Notes: generated by a model not told the origin, from the sequence alone. Counted from the stretch's first letter, positions 21,889-36,569 are shown. The stretch: 64,000 nucleotides of DNA from Deinococcus hopiensis KR-140 (GCA_943327755.2 CALPYF020000002.1:146950-210949); one strand, 5' to 3'. Numbers and translations: made by a program.

Positions 21889-22997
21889 CCGCCGCGCTGC
21901 TGTGGCTGGCCCTGATCGCCGCGGTGACGGGCGGACTGTGGGTCCTGTCGCGCCGCCCGCCGCACGTGACCGTCACGCGGGAGGTCCCGGGCAGCGGCTT
22001 TGAGGGCGGCGGGCTGCCCCTGACCGTCACCGTCACGGTCCGGTCGCGCCGCCCCCTGCGCGTCACGCTCAGCGACCCCACCCCGCGCGGCGTGGTGCCC
22101 GGCCATGAACTGACCGCCGCCGCGCTGCACCTCGGGCAGACCACCCACACCTTCACGACCACCCTGCGCCTGAACCGCCGGGGCCACTTCGAGTGGCCCG
22201 GCCTGGACCTCGCGTGGGCCGATCCGCTGGGGCTGTTCTGGCAGCAGACCACCCTGCCCGCCACCACGGCCGTCACCGTGTACCCCGGCACGCACGGCCT
22301 GCTCCTGCCGGACCTGCTGCGCCCCCTGCTCTCGGAGGGGACCCTGTCGCGGCAGCTGGGCCTGGACGACCCCCTCAGCCTTCGTAGCGCCCGCGAGTAC
22401 GTCACCGGGGACGCGCCGGGCCGCATCCACTGGCGCCTGAGTGCCCGCCGGGGCGAACTGGTCGTGCGGGAACCCGAACGCACCGCCGCCAGCAGCCTCA
22501 CGGTGTTCGTGGACGCCAGCGCCGGGGGGAGCACCTTCGTGGACAGCGCCGCCCGGCTGGCCGCCAGCCTCCTGCGCGAGGGCCAGACGCTGGGCCTCCC
22601 GGTCGCGGCCGCCGCCGCGGGGCAGGTCACGCCCGCCGGGCGCGGCGCGGACGCCCTGCACGCCGCGCTGCACCTGCTGGCCCGCGTGCAGCCCGACCCA
22701 GGGCAGCCCCGGCTGCCCGCCACGCGCGCCGGGGGGAACCTGATCATCCTCACCGCGCGGCCCAGCGCCGACCTGACCACCCAGGCGCTGCACGCCCGCG
22801 CCACCGCCAGCCGCGTCAGCATCGTCGCGCTGCCCGAAGGCTTCTACCTGGAGCCCGGTGAGCAGGCCCGGCGGCAGTGGGCGGGCCTGCCGGACGCCGT
22901 GCGGGACCTCGAACGCCGCGCCGCCGTGCTGGCCGAATCCGGCATTCTGGTCTACGTCCTGCGCGGCAACCAGAGCGTCCTGACCTTGGCCGGTTGA
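21885..22997 (+). CDS. DUF58 domain protein
   Basis: A 370-residue protein with an N-terminal membrane anchor (AALLWLALIAAVTGGLWVL), a beta-rich region (about 28-150) and the DUF58 core, recognised by REYVTGDAPGRIHWRLSARR (about 170-190) followed by GELVVREPER. DUF58 proteins are the usual partners of MoxR ATPases; the core resembles a VWA fold. Function unknown, probably acting at the membrane with the two upstream gene products. ATG 21885 overlaps the MoxR stop by 4 nt. A long hairpin follows. Confidence 0.9.
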   Translation: MTAALLWLALIAAVTGGLWVLSRRPPHVTVTREVPGSGFEGGGLPLTVTVTVRSRRPLRVTLSDPTPRGVVPGHELTAAALHLGQTTHTFTTTLRLNRRGHFEWPGLDLAWADPLGLFWQQTTLPATTAVTVYPGTHGLLLPDLLRPLLSEGTLSRQLGLDDPLSLRSAREYVTGDAPGRIHWRLSARRGELVVREPERTAASSLTVFVDASAGGSTFVDSAARLAASLLREGQTLGLPVAAAAAGQVTPAGRGADALHAALHLLARVQPDPGQPRLPATRAGGNLIILTARPSADLTTQALHARATASRVSIVALPEGFYLEPGEQARRQWAGLPDAVRDLERRAAVLAESGILVYVLRGNQSVLTLAG

Positions 22998-23006
22998 GTC
23001 GCGGAA

Positions 23007-23040
23007 GCGGGGGTAGAGGTGATCCGGCCTCTGCCCCCGC
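23007..23040. terminator. Hairpin between convergent DUF58 and levansucrase genes
   Basis: GCGGGGGTAGAGG (23007-23019) pairs with CCTCTGCCCCCGC (23028-23040), 13 bp with one G-T pair. It probably serves both converging genes. Confidence 0.6.
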
Positions 23041-23052
23041 CGCCACGCCGGG

Positions 23053-24585
23053 TCAGGGGATGATCTGCCCGTAGTCCAGTTCCGATACGAGGGTCGTGGA
23101 ACTGCCGCTGATGTCGATCTTCAGCGTCTTGCCGAGCGTCCCGCCGAACACGGCCCGCTGCTGCTCGGGGGGCAGGGTGGACACCACGCTGATGTCCTGG
23201 TTGCCGATGCCGGGCACGTCCACGAACAGGGTGGTCAGGCCGCCGGGCAGCACGTCGTACGAGTAACTCTGGTATCGCTGGGTCAGTGGGGTGTTCAGCA
23301 CCAGTCCGCCCCGGTTCAGCGGCGTGTAGTCGCCGCGCAGCGAGTCGCCCACGAAGCCGTACAGGCCTTCCTCGCCCCGGTCGCGCAGGTCGCCGTACGG
23401 CGCGAACTTCCCGATGTGGCTGCTGAAGAACAGGTACACCTTGCTGCCCTGCATCACGAGGTGCGGCCGTTCCAGTTCCTGATTCACGCAGCGGGCCGTC
23501 AGCAGAGGGTTCAGCAGTTTCCACGCGCCGGGCGCAGTCTCCACCGCCAGCCCGATCGCGCCGTTGTGCAGCGGCATCTCGGCGTTCAGGGCGCCCAGGC
23601 CAGCGCGGAAGGCCGCGTCGCCCAGATCCTCGGGCTGGCAGGTCTGCTGGGACTTCAGGCCGCCCATGTTGCCGGTGAACAGCACGTACCGTTTCCCGTC
23701 GGCCGGGTTCCGGAACGCCCAGGGGTCACGGAAGCCGTACAGCGGCCCCGCGTCGGACTGCGCGACCGTCTGGTACAGCGTGCCGTCCGCGCGCAGGATC
23801 ACGCGGTGCTTCCAGGTGCCGCTGAAGACCACGCGGCCGTTCACGACCTCGGCCTTCACGCCGTCGGCCAGCACGATCCGCTGCTCGAACCCGATTCCGC
23901 CCTCGTTCGGGAAGCCGCTGCCGCTCTGCGGGACCAGCTGCCCGTCGGCCGTCAGGGCGCCCTGCACGTCGCCGACCTGCTGGCGTTCGAGCACCGCCGA
24001 CGGTCCCTGCACCGGGCCCTCGTTCCGCTCGCCGGTCGCGGTGTAGTACACCTCCACGCCGCCGTCGGCCTTCAGCAGCGCCGAACCGGCCCAGTTGCGC
24101 GAGCCGAGCACCACACCTTCCGGGAACAGGTACCCGCCCGGCTGCCAGCTGCGCCCGTCGTTGGAATACGAGTAGCGCAGCGTGGCGAGGTCGTGCCGCG
24201 CGCCCGGCAGCACGCTGTCGTCCACGCTGAGGTGAATGAGCACGTAGTACGGCGTGCCGTCCGCGGCGCGGACCGTGGCGATCTGCATGTCCTCGGTCTT
24301 CAGCGGCCACGTGTCCCACACCCACTGGTCCGGCAGGGTCTTCTGCGCGCCCTGCGGCCAGCTGGTGATCAGGGGCATGGTCGTCTGCGCGGTCTTCTCG
24401 GCGTCTGTCGGGATCTGCAGCGCCTCCTGCAGCTTCCAGCGGTCCGTGAAGGTGCCCTCGGGGCGGGTGTCGGGCGGCGTGGGCTCCGGCGTGGGGGTGG
24501 GGGCGCCGCCTGGGGCGCAGGCGGCCAGGAGCAGGGTCAGGGTCAGGGCGGCGACGGTTCCGATGGTACGGGCAGGTCGTGGCAT
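23053..24585 (-). CDS. GH68 family fructansucrase (levansucrase-like) lipoprotein
   Basis: A 510-residue secreted enzyme of glycoside hydrolase family 68, which transfers fructose from sucrose to make levan or inulin or hydrolyses sucrose. A lipoprotein signal peptide ends LLLAACAPGG (Cys about 22), then a Pro/Thr linker, then the catalytic five-bladed propeller. All three catalytic acids are present: the nucleophile Asp in QWVWDTWPLK (about 90), the transition-state Asp in GFRDPWAF (about 284) and the acid/base Glu in NQELERPHLV (about 371). Lipid anchoring is unusual, since most family members are released. GAG before the ATG may be the ribosome binding site. No sucrose transporter or regulator is adjacent. 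Confidence 0.9.
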   Translation of the reverse strand: MPRPARTIGTVAALTLTLLLAACAPGGAPTPTPEPTPPDTRPEGTFTDRWKLQEALQIPTDAEKTAQTTMPLITSWPQGAQKTLPDQWVWDTWPLKTEDMQIATVRAADGTPYYVLIHLSVDDSVLPGARHDLATLRYSYSNDGRSWQPGGYLFPEGVVLGSRNWAGSALLKADGGVEVYYTATGERNEGPVQGPSAVLERQQVGDVQGALTADGQLVPQSGSGFPNEGGIGFEQRIVLADGVKAEVVNGRVVFSGTWKHRVILRADGTLYQTVAQSDAGPLYGFRDPWAFRNPADGKRYVLFTGNMGGLKSQQTCQPEDLGDAAFRAGLGALNAEMPLHNGAIGLAVETAPGAWKLLNPLLTARCVNQELERPHLVMQGSKVYLFFSSHIGKFAPYGDLRDRGEEGLYGFVGDSLRGDYTPLNRGGLVLNTPLTQRYQSYSYDVLPGGLTTLFVDVPGIGNQDISVVSTLPPEQQRAVFGGTLGKTLKIDISGSSTTLVSELDYGQIIP

Positions 24586-24626
24586 GACAGGTCTCCGGCA
24601 GACACAGAGGCCCAGAGACAACGTCA

Positions 24627-24652
24627 CCCCGGCGTGCAGGGTGACGCCGGGG
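24627..24652 (-). promoter_or_regulatory. Leader hairpin upstream of the GH68 gene
   Basis: CCCCGGCGT (24627-24635) and ACGCCGGGG (24644-24652) form a perfect 9-bp stem with an 8-nt loop, 42-67 nt upstream of the GH68 start. It would lie in the 5' untranslated RNA if transcription begins further upstream. It could be an operator or an RNA structure; no promoter was identified with confidence. Confidence 0.4.
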
Positions 24653-24787
24653 CGGGGAGAGTCAGGCGGACGGATGCGGCGCGGTCCGGTATGAACTGTG
24701 AGGGGCAGTGTGCCCGCCGCCGCCCGGGTCTGGCGTGCCACGCCCCACAATCTGAACATTGACCGAACCACCGCTCCAGCCCTGCTC

Positions 24788-24832
24788 AAGCCGCCCGGCC
24801 CCGCCTGTCAGACGGGTCACACCGGGCGGTTT
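24788..24832 (-). terminator. Hairpin after the branched-chain substrate-binding protein gene
   Basis: CCGCCCGG (24791-24798) pairs with CCGGGCGG (24822-24829), extended by three weaker pairs. On the minus strand it lies 46 nt after the stop of the 24878 gene. The T-run is short. Confidence 0.5.
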
Positions 24833-24877
24833 CACGGGGCAGCCGTCAGGGGGTGGGGTACAGGGTCGACGCCGTGC

Positions 24878-26071
24878 TCAGCGGCGTGCAGGCTGCACGT
24901 TCACGCTGGTGCTCAGACTCAGTTTCCCACCCGTGAGCTTCATGACGTACAGTTTTGCACTCTGGCGGTCCCCGACCGCGTTGAATTTCACGCTGCCGGA
25001 CAGCAGGCCCGAGTACATCCCGGCCCGCACCGCCGACTCCACCTGCGTGCGGCTGGGCACCTTCCCGCCGTTGCCCTTGGCAGCATTCAGGACGCCCTGA
25101 AGCGCCACGCGCGCCGCGTCGTACGCGAACGCCGCGAAGCCCTGCGGGTCACTCCCGAAGGCCTTGCGGTACGACCCGGCGAACGCCTTCGCGGCGGGCA
25201 GCGCACTCAGCGGCGCGGACACGGTCGTGTAGTACACGTTCGTGGCGCCCGCTCCGGCCACGCGGGCCAGTTCCGGGCTGTCCAGGCCGTCGCCGCCGAC
25301 CACGGGAACCGTGACGCCCGCGCCGCGCAGCTGCGAGAGGAACACGCCCACCTGGTTGTACACCCCGCCGAAGTAGATCGCGTCCGGCCGCTGCAGCTTG
25401 ATCTTGGCGATCACGCCCGAGAAGTCGCTCTTCTCCTCGGTGCCCTCGTTCGTCAGGACCTTCACGCCGCGCGCCTTCAGGGTCTTCTCGACCTCACCGG
25501 CCAGGCCCTCGCCGTACGCGGTCTTGTCGTTCAGGACGTACACCCGCTTGGCCTTCAGGGTACCGGTCAGGAAGGCCGCTCCGGCCGGGCCCTGCGCGTC
25601 GTCGCGCGGCACGATGCGGCTCACGTTCTTCAAGCCACGGTCGGTGACCTGATTGGCGGTGCTGCCCGAGTTCACGACCGCCACGTGAGTGGCGCTCAGC
25701 GCGGCGCTGGCCGGAATGGTCACGCCGCTGTTCAGTGCGCCCACCACGGCCAGCACCTGCCGGTCGGCGGCGATCTTGCGCGCCGCGGCCGTGCCGGTCG
25801 CCGGGTCGGCCTGGTCGTCGAACGCCACGAGGCTCAGGTCGAAGCCCAGTGTCCTGAACTGCGCCCGGTACTCGTTCACGGCGAGCTGCGCGCCGTTGCG
25901 CACCTGCGCGCCCAGGTTGCTGATCGACCCGGACAGCGGGCTGATCGTCGCCAGTTTCACCGGGGTCAACTTCGCGGCGGTCTGGGCGTGGGCGCCGGTC
26001 CCCAGCGTCAGCAGGGACAGGGGGGCCAGCAGGGACAGGGTCAGGATGCGGTGTGCGGGAACTCGCTGCAT
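24878..26071 (-). CDS. Branched-chain amino acid ABC transporter substrate-binding protein (LivK/Leu-Ile-Val-BP family)
   Basis: A 397-residue periplasmic binding protein. The signal peptide MQRVPAHRILTLSLLAPLSL...GAHAQ precedes two alpha/beta lobes of the type I periplasmic binding fold (VKLATISPLSGSISNLGAQV; RDDAQGPAGAAFLTG; RPDAIYFGGVYNQVGVFL; FAAFAYDAARVALQGVLNA). It is expected to deliver Leu/Ile/Val or a related amino acid to a LivHMGF permease, which is not in this window. A strong AAGGAG lies 7 nt before ATG 26071, so it uses a Shine-Dalgarno start. The upstream region holds the perfect palindrome TGTCCGGACA (26203-26212), a possible operator. Confidence 0.93.
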   Translation of the reverse strand: MQRVPAHRILTLSLLAPLSLLTLGTGAHAQTAAKLTPVKLATISPLSGSISNLGAQVRNGAQLAVNEYRAQFRTLGFDLSLVAFDDQADPATGTAAARKIAADRQVLAVVGALNSGVTIPASAALSATHVAVVNSGSTANQVTDRGLKNVSRIVPRDDAQGPAGAAFLTGTLKAKRVYVLNDKTAYGEGLAGEVEKTLKARGVKVLTNEGTEEKSDFSGVIAKIKLQRPDAIYFGGVYNQVGVFLSQLRGAGVTVPVVGGDGLDSPELARVAGAGATNVYYTTVSAPLSALPAAKAFAGSYRKAFGSDPQGFAAFAYDAARVALQGVLNAAKGNGGKVPSRTQVESAVRAGMYSGLLSGSVKFNAVGDRQSAKLYVMKLTGGKLSLSTSVNVQPARR

Positions 26072-26287
26072 GGAAGAACTCCTTGACGACACCCGCCGCA
26101 GGGGCAGGTTCGGGGGCGTGAGGACAGGAAACGCGGGACGCGCCGGTGCGCCGCCGGTACTGGCCGTTCAAGATAGGCGCCCCAGCGGCGCGGGCAGGCG
26201 GATGTCCGGACAAATGCCGGGGCGTGAAGGCCGGTGTGTCTACACAGCTTCACCGGTCCGCTTCGCCGCAAAGACGGCCCACACAAG

Positions 26288-26319
26288 GAAAAACCCCCAC
26301 CGCGCGGGTGGGGGAGAGG
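26288..26319 (-). terminator. Intrinsic terminator of the division cluster (after ftsZ)
   Basis: CCCCCACC (26294-26301) pairs with GGTGGGGG (26307-26314). On the minus strand it is followed by TTTTTCCTT. It lies 17 nt after the ftsZ stop, a canonical rho-independent terminator. Confidence 0.85.
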
Positions 26320-26330
26320 CAGGATGACGG

Positions 26331-27395
<1,065 letters not shown>

Positions 27396-27421
27396 CATTT
27401 CTCCTTACCACGGACGTCCGG

Positions 27422-27464
27422 CCTGAAATTCAGGAGCCGGCGCCGTTGACTGCGTTGCAGTTTA
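27422..27464 (-). promoter_or_regulatory. ftsZ promoter and leader palindrome
   Basis: A TAAACT -10 box on the minus strand (27464-27459) would give a leader of about 55 nt. The leader contains the perfect 13-bp palindrome CCTGAAATTCAGG (27422-27434), a possible protein site or hairpin just upstream of the ribosome binding site. Confidence 0.45.
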
Positions 27465-27500
27465 GCGCACGATAGCAGGCCCGTACCGCCTCATGCGTGA

Positions 27501-27538
27501 AGGGGGTGGGGCGCACACGCAGGCGCATCCCACCCCCT
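27501..27538 (-). terminator. Hairpin between ftsA and ftsZ
   Basis: AGGGGGTGGG (27501-27510) pairs with CCCACCCCCT (27529-27538), with an inner GCGC/GCGC pair. It lies 12 nt after the ftsA stop without a T-run. It may be a partial terminator or an RNA processing/stability element that sets FtsZ above FtsA. Confidence 0.5.
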
Positions 27539-27549
27539 CACGACGTCCG

Positions 27550-30558
<3,009 letters not shown>

Positions 30559-30562
<4 letters not shown>

Positions 30563-31998
30563 AGCGTCCCCACCAGTTCACGCGACAGTGTCCACACGTC
30601 GCCCGCGCCCATCGTCACGATCAGGTCGCCGGGCCCGGCGGTCTCGCGCAGCACGCGCAGCACCTCGGCGCGGTCGGGCAGGTAGTGCACGCCCGCGTGG
30701 CCCCCGGCGCTCATGCGGTCACTGATCAGCGTGGCGTGAATGCCGGGAATGGGCGTCTCGCTGGCCGCCGCGATGTCCAGCAGCAGCACCTCGTCCGCGT
30801 CCATCAGCGCGTCCGCTAGGCGTGGCCAGGACTGCTGCGTGCGCAGGTACCGGTGCGGCTGGAACACCACCCGCACGCGCCGCCCCGTCTGCCGGGCCGC
30901 CTGCACCGCCGCCGCGACCTTCGTGGCGTTGTGCGCGTAATCGTCGATCACCAGCGCGCCGTTCAGTTCCCCGATACGCTGCCAGCGCCGCCCCGGCCCC
31001 CGGAACTCCGCCAGGGCCGCCGCCGCGCGCGGCACGTCCCCGCCGTGCAGGTCCACGACCGCCAGCGCCGCCAGCGCGTTCAGGACGTTGTGCAGGCCCG
31101 GCAGCGCCACGCGCGCCTCGGCCAGCGGCTCGCCCCGGCGTAGCACCGTGAAGGTCGTGCCATCCGCGTCCGGGCGCAGGTTCGCGGCGCGGTAGTCCGC
31201 CCCCTCGGCCTGCCCGTACGTCAGGCGCTCACGGGCACCCCCGCACAGGGCGTCCAGCCCCGGCCAGTCGGCGCACAGCAGCACCCGATCCGACTGCGCC
31301 ACGAACCGCGCGAAGGCCGCGTGCTGCTCCTCCACGGTCTCCCAGTAGGTCGCCTGATTGCCGCCCACGTGGTCGTCCTCGGCGTTCGTGAACACCGCCG
31401 TGCCCGCCCCCAGCGCCGCGAAGCCCTTGTCGCTCTCGTCCACCTCGGCCACGAAGGGACCGCTGCCGGTGCGGGCGTTGCTGCCGAACTCCGGCACGAT
31501 CCCACCCACGAACGCCGACGGGTCCAGCCCGGCCCCCGCCAGCGCCACGGCGATCATGCTCGTCGTGGTCGTCTTGCCGTGCGTGCCGATCACGCCGATG
31601 CTCGTGCCGCCGCGCAGCAGCGCGTCCAGCAGCGCCATGCGCGGCCGGATCTCCACGCCCGCCGCACGCGCCGCCACGAGTTCCGGATGGTCCTTCGGAA
31701 CCGCTTCCGACGCGACCAGCACGTCGATCCGGCCGAAGGGCTCTTGGGTCACGTGCGACGCCGAGTGCTCCGGCGCGACCGGAATGCCCTCCTGCGACAG
31801 GCGCGCCGTCAGGTCCGTGACGTGCTCGTCACAGCCGCTCACGCGGTGCCCCTGCGCGGACAGCAGCCGCGCGAAGGCACTCATGCCGATCCCACCGGCC
31901 CCCATCAGGTGATAGTGGAGTGCCTCGGGACGGGAAGAATCGATTGAGGACGCCGCGGCCACGCCGGGCGAGGAAACAGCATTGGATAGGTCAGTCAT
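30559..31998 (-). CDS. murC: UDP-N-acetylmuramate--L-alanine ligase
   Basis: ATP-dependent ligase adding L-Ala to UDP-MurNAc (479 residues). The N-terminal Rossmann domain starts at HYHLMGAGGIGMSAFARLL, the ATP loop is GVIGTHGKTTTTSMIAVAL (about 124-142), and the central and C-terminal Mur domains are complete (VIDDYAHNATKVAAAVQAA; FQPHRYLRTQ). ATG 31998 lies 17 nt after the murG stop without an obvious ribosome binding site, suggesting coupling or a weak start. A 28-residue Ser/Ala-rich extension precedes the Rossmann fold. The stop overlaps the murB start. Confidence 0.97.
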
Positions 31999-32015
31999 GA
32001 GAGGAGTGCGGCCCA

Positions 32016-33146
<1,131 letters not shown>

Positions 33147-33187
33147 CGCGGGCGAGTCTAGCCCGTCAGGGGGGTGGGTTGTGGGGT

Positions 33188-33329
33188 GTAGGGAGTGGGC
33201 AGTGGAACCCGCGCCGCTCAGTCGGGAGCGGTCATGGGGAGACGACAGGAAGGGGAGGCGACGCGGTGTGGTCGTCTCCCCCCAGGACACGGGGCGGGTC
33301 ATCCAGCCGATCCACTCCCCACTCCCTAC
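33188..33329. repeat. Nested inverted-repeat element
   Basis: The outer arms are 19 bp with one mismatch: GTAGGGAGTGGGCAGTGGA (33188-33206) and TCCACTCCCCACTCCCTAC (33311-33329). The inner arms are a perfect 11 bp: GGGGAGACGAC (33236-33246) and GTCGTCTCCCC (33271-33281). CCGCTCAGTCG occurs at 33214 and again at 33336, over the end of the neighbouring gene. There is no coding capacity. The element lies between murG and the AIM24 gene and could end transcripts arriving from either side or be a MITE. Confidence 0.6.
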
Positions 33330-33339
33330 TCCCCCCCGC

Positions 33340-34107
<768 letters not shown>

Positions 34108-34161
34108 ACGAAGCCACAGTACGACGCCCCGCGCCGAACGGTTCCCGGCCGCGTGACCGGG

Positions 34162-35325
34162 TCAGCCCAGCAGCCCACCGATGCGGCGCAGGACCTCCTC
34201 GATGTTCGCCATGCTCGTCGCGTAGCTCAGGCGCACCTGCCCCGGCGCGGCGAAATCCGTACCCGGCACGACCGCCACCCGCGCGTCGTCCAGGATGCGC
34301 CGCGCGGCCTCCAGCTCGTCCGGGTGGATGGGCGTCGTGTCGGCCATCACGTAGAACGCGCCCTGCGGCGTGGGCGTGCGCAGCCCCAGCCCGTTCAGGC
34401 CCGAGACGATCCGGTCGCGCCGCTCGCGGTACGCGGCGCGGGCCATGTCCACGAACGCCGCCGTGTGCGCCTGATCCGACAGGGCTGCCAGCGTCGCGTA
34501 CTGCGACACGCTGCTCGCGTTGCTCGTGCTCTGCGACTGCAGCGCGTTCATGGCGGCGATCACACCCTTCGGGCCGCCCGCGTACCCGATGCGCCACCCG
34601 GTCATCGCGTACGCCTTGCTCGCCCCGTTGATCGTCAGCGTGTGCTCCGGCGCGTATAACCCGATGCTGACCTGCTCGGCGTCGTACACCAGATGCTCGT
34701 ACATCTCGTCCGTCACGATCACGAGGTTGTGTCGCTGCGCCACCGCCGCCACCGCGCGCAGCACCTCCGGCGGGAAGACCGCGCCCGTCGGGTTCCCCGG
34801 GCTGTTCAGCACGATCATCCGCGTCCTGGGCGTCACGCGCGCCTCCAGTTCATCCGGATCGAGCAGGAAGCCCGACTCCGGCGAGGTCGGCACCGCCACC
34901 GGCACCGCGCCCGTCAGGGCCACCATCTCCGGGTAGCTCACCCAGTACGGCGCCGGGATCAGCACCTCATCCCCGGGATTCAGCAGCGCGAAGAACGCGT
35001 TGAACAACGCCTGCTTCCCGCCGCTCGTGACCATCACCGCGTCCGGTGCGTAGCTCAGGCCGTTCTCCCGCGCGAACTTCGCGCTGATCGCCTCCCGCAG
35101 CTCCGGAATGCCGTTCACCGCCGTGTACTTCGTCTTGCCGCTCTCGATCGCGGCGATGGCCGCCGCCTTCACGTGGTCCGGCGTGTCGAAATCCGGTTCG
35201 CCCACGCTCATGCTGATCACGTCCACGCCCTGTCGTCGCAACTCCAGCGCGCGGCTCGTCACCGCGACCGTCGCGGAAGGCTTCAGGCTCAGGGCACGCT
35301 CGGACAGCAGAAAAGGGCCACTCAT
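34162..35325 (-). CDS. Aspartate/prephenate-type class I aminotransferase
   Basis: A PLP-dependent fold-type I aminotransferase (387 residues) of the bacterial Asp aminotransferase I-gamma subgroup. Key blocks: ISMSVGEPDFDTP (about 37-49), GKTKYTAVNGIPELREAI, the Asn/Pro of LNSPGNPTGAVFP (about 172-184), the PLP-pyridine Asp in IVTDEMYEHLVY, the Schiff-base Lys in INGASKAYAMTGWRIGYAG (about 236-254) and a C-terminal Arg in GQVRLSYATS. It probably makes aspartate and possibly also transaminates prephenate or aromatic acids, as its Thermus relatives do. TACCCT lies 7 nt before the ATG. Confidence 0.92.
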   Translation of the reverse strand: MSGPFLLSERALSLKPSATVAVTSRALELRRQGVDVISMSVGEPDFDTPDHVKAAAIAAIESGKTKYTAVNGIPELREAISAKFARENGLSYAPDAVMVTSGGKQALFNAFFALLNPGDEVLIPAPYWVSYPEMVALTGAVPVAVPTSPESGFLLDPDELEARVTPRTRMIVLNSPGNPTGAVFPPEVLRAVAAVAQRHNLVIVTDEMYEHLVYDAEQVSIGLYAPEHTLTINGASKAYAMTGWRIGYAGGPKGVIAAMNALQSQSTSNASSVSQYATLAALSDQAHTAAFVDMARAAYRERRDRIVSGLNGLGLRTPTPQGAFYVMADTTPIHPDELEAARRILDDARVAVVPGTDFAAPGQVRLSYATSMANIEEVLRRIGGLLG

Positions 35326-35369
35326 ACCCCGCAGGGTACAGGCGGCCCACCCCGGAACACGCGAGAGGT

Positions 35370-35912
35370 TTAGAAGCGGTACGTCACCCCCAGGTGCAGA
35401 CTGGGGGACATCAGCGTCACATCACGGGGCGGCTCGGACGGCTGACCAGGGGGCGGCGCCACGAAACCGGTGAAGGCGTCCCGCAGCACCGTGTACCGCA
35501 GCCCCCCCTCCACGAAGAAGCCCAGATCCGGGCGGGTGCGGCTGCGGTACCCGCCGACCAGCCCAGCCCGCCAGCCCCGCTGGCCCGCCAGGAACAGTCC
35601 GGCGGACGGCCCACCGTAGAAGCCCACGTCCGCGCCGCTGAACAGCACGTCGGCCGACACGACCGGCCCCAGCACCAGCAGGGCGTCCACCCCCAGGCGC
35701 GGCGCAACCGTCAGCGTGCCGACCCTGCCCACCGGGGCTGACACACCCAGACTGCCGAACGGCACGATGGTTTCCAGGCCCAGGCCCGCCCAGAGCGTGG
35801 GTCGCTCGGCCGTACTGGCGTCGTTGGCGGCGGATTGCGCGGTGGCCAGCGGGGCGGTCAGCAACAGACCGGCCAGCGCGACCACACATGAAGACAGCTT
35901 AAGATTCCTCAT
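35370..35912 (-). CDS. Small secreted beta-barrel candidate, paralog 1
   Basis: A 180-residue protein with a signal peptide (VVALAGLLLTAPLATAQS) and alternating hydrophobic/polar strands rich in Gly, Val and aromatics (DALLVLGPVVSADVLFSGAD, then VGFYGGPSAGLFLAGQRGW). It ends in LGVTYRF, a C-terminal aromatic as in outer-membrane beta-barrels. The next gene ends with the same seven residues. Deinococcus has an outer-membrane-like layer, so an 8-strand barrel is plausible but unproven. TACCCT lies 9 nt before the ATG. Confidence 0.7.
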   Translation of the reverse strand: MRNLKLSSCVVALAGLLLTAPLATAQSAANDASTAERPTLWAGLGLETIVPFGSLGVSAPVGRVGTLTVAPRLGVDALLVLGPVVSADVLFSGADVGFYGGPSAGLFLAGQRGWRAGLVGGYRSRTRPDLGFFVEGGLRYTVLRDAFTGFVAPPPGQPSEPPRDVTLMSPSLHLGVTYRF

Positions 35913-35972
35913 TCTGTGCGCAGGGTAGCAGCCGGGAAATCGCCAGGATGCCTCGCCTGCGCGGCGGACAGG

Positions 35973-36452
35973 TCAGAAGCGGTATGTCACGCCCAGGTTC
36001 ACGCCGGGCAGCAGCACGACCTCGCCCGCGCCCAGCAGGTAGCGGGCTTTGAGTTCCCCGAAGTAGCCCCAGTTCCCCTGACCCAGGGGACCCTGGACGC
36101 CCGCAACCCCGCCCAGTACCCACGCCAGTCCGGCGATATTCCCGACACTCGGACCACCGTACAGGTTCATGCCGGGCTCGGTCCCGCGCAGTAGCACCTC
36201 CGCGCTGTACACGGGCACCGGACCGGTCGCGTCCGGCAGTGGCAGCAGGGTCAGGCTGGCGCCGCCACGCAGCGCGACGGTCATCTGCGGCTGGCGCACC
36301 ACATCGGCGCTCAGGCCCAGGCTGAGGGTCGGCAGGATATATGCGTCGGTGCCCAGCCCACCCCAGATCTGCACGCCGGTCGGTGCAGTCTGCGCGGCGG
36401 CAGATCCGCTCAGGAGGAGGGCGGCACCAGTGATCAGGGCAGCAGGCTTCAT
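35973..36452 (-). CDS. Small secreted beta-barrel candidate, paralog 2
   Basis: A 159-residue protein with a signal peptide (MKPAALITGAALLLSGSAAAQ) and repeated Gly-rich beta segments (LPTLSLGLSADVV; MNLYGGPSVGNIAGLAWVLGG). It ends LLPGVNLGVTYRF, identical over the last seven residues to the downstream paralog. The pair looks like a tandem duplication that has since diverged. ATG 36452 is chosen because TACACT lies 6 nt upstream and the signal peptide starts there. Function unknown; see paralog 1 for the barrel argument. Confidence 0.7.
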   Translation of the reverse strand: MKPAALITGAALLLSGSAAAQTAPTGVQIWGGLGTDAYILPTLSLGLSADVVRQPQMTVALRGGASLTLLPLPDATGPVPVYSAEVLLRGTEPGMNLYGGPSVGNIAGLAWVLGGVAGVQGPLGQGNWGYFGELKARYLLGAGEVVLLPGVNLGVTYRF

Positions 36453-36569
36453 CCCGCGAGTGTAGGGTCGGCCCGGGCCGGTCGTGACTACACATGACGC
36501 GCGCCGCCCCATACCCCCGGCGGGGGCGAGGCGGCGCGGGTCCGTGCAGGCTGGGGTTCGGGGCTGGTT

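Noticed and set aside
26203..26212. TGTCCGGACA as a definite operator for the LivK-like gene
   Set aside because: A perfect 10-bp palindrome, but short palindromes are frequent in GC-rich DNA and no promoter could be placed beside it.
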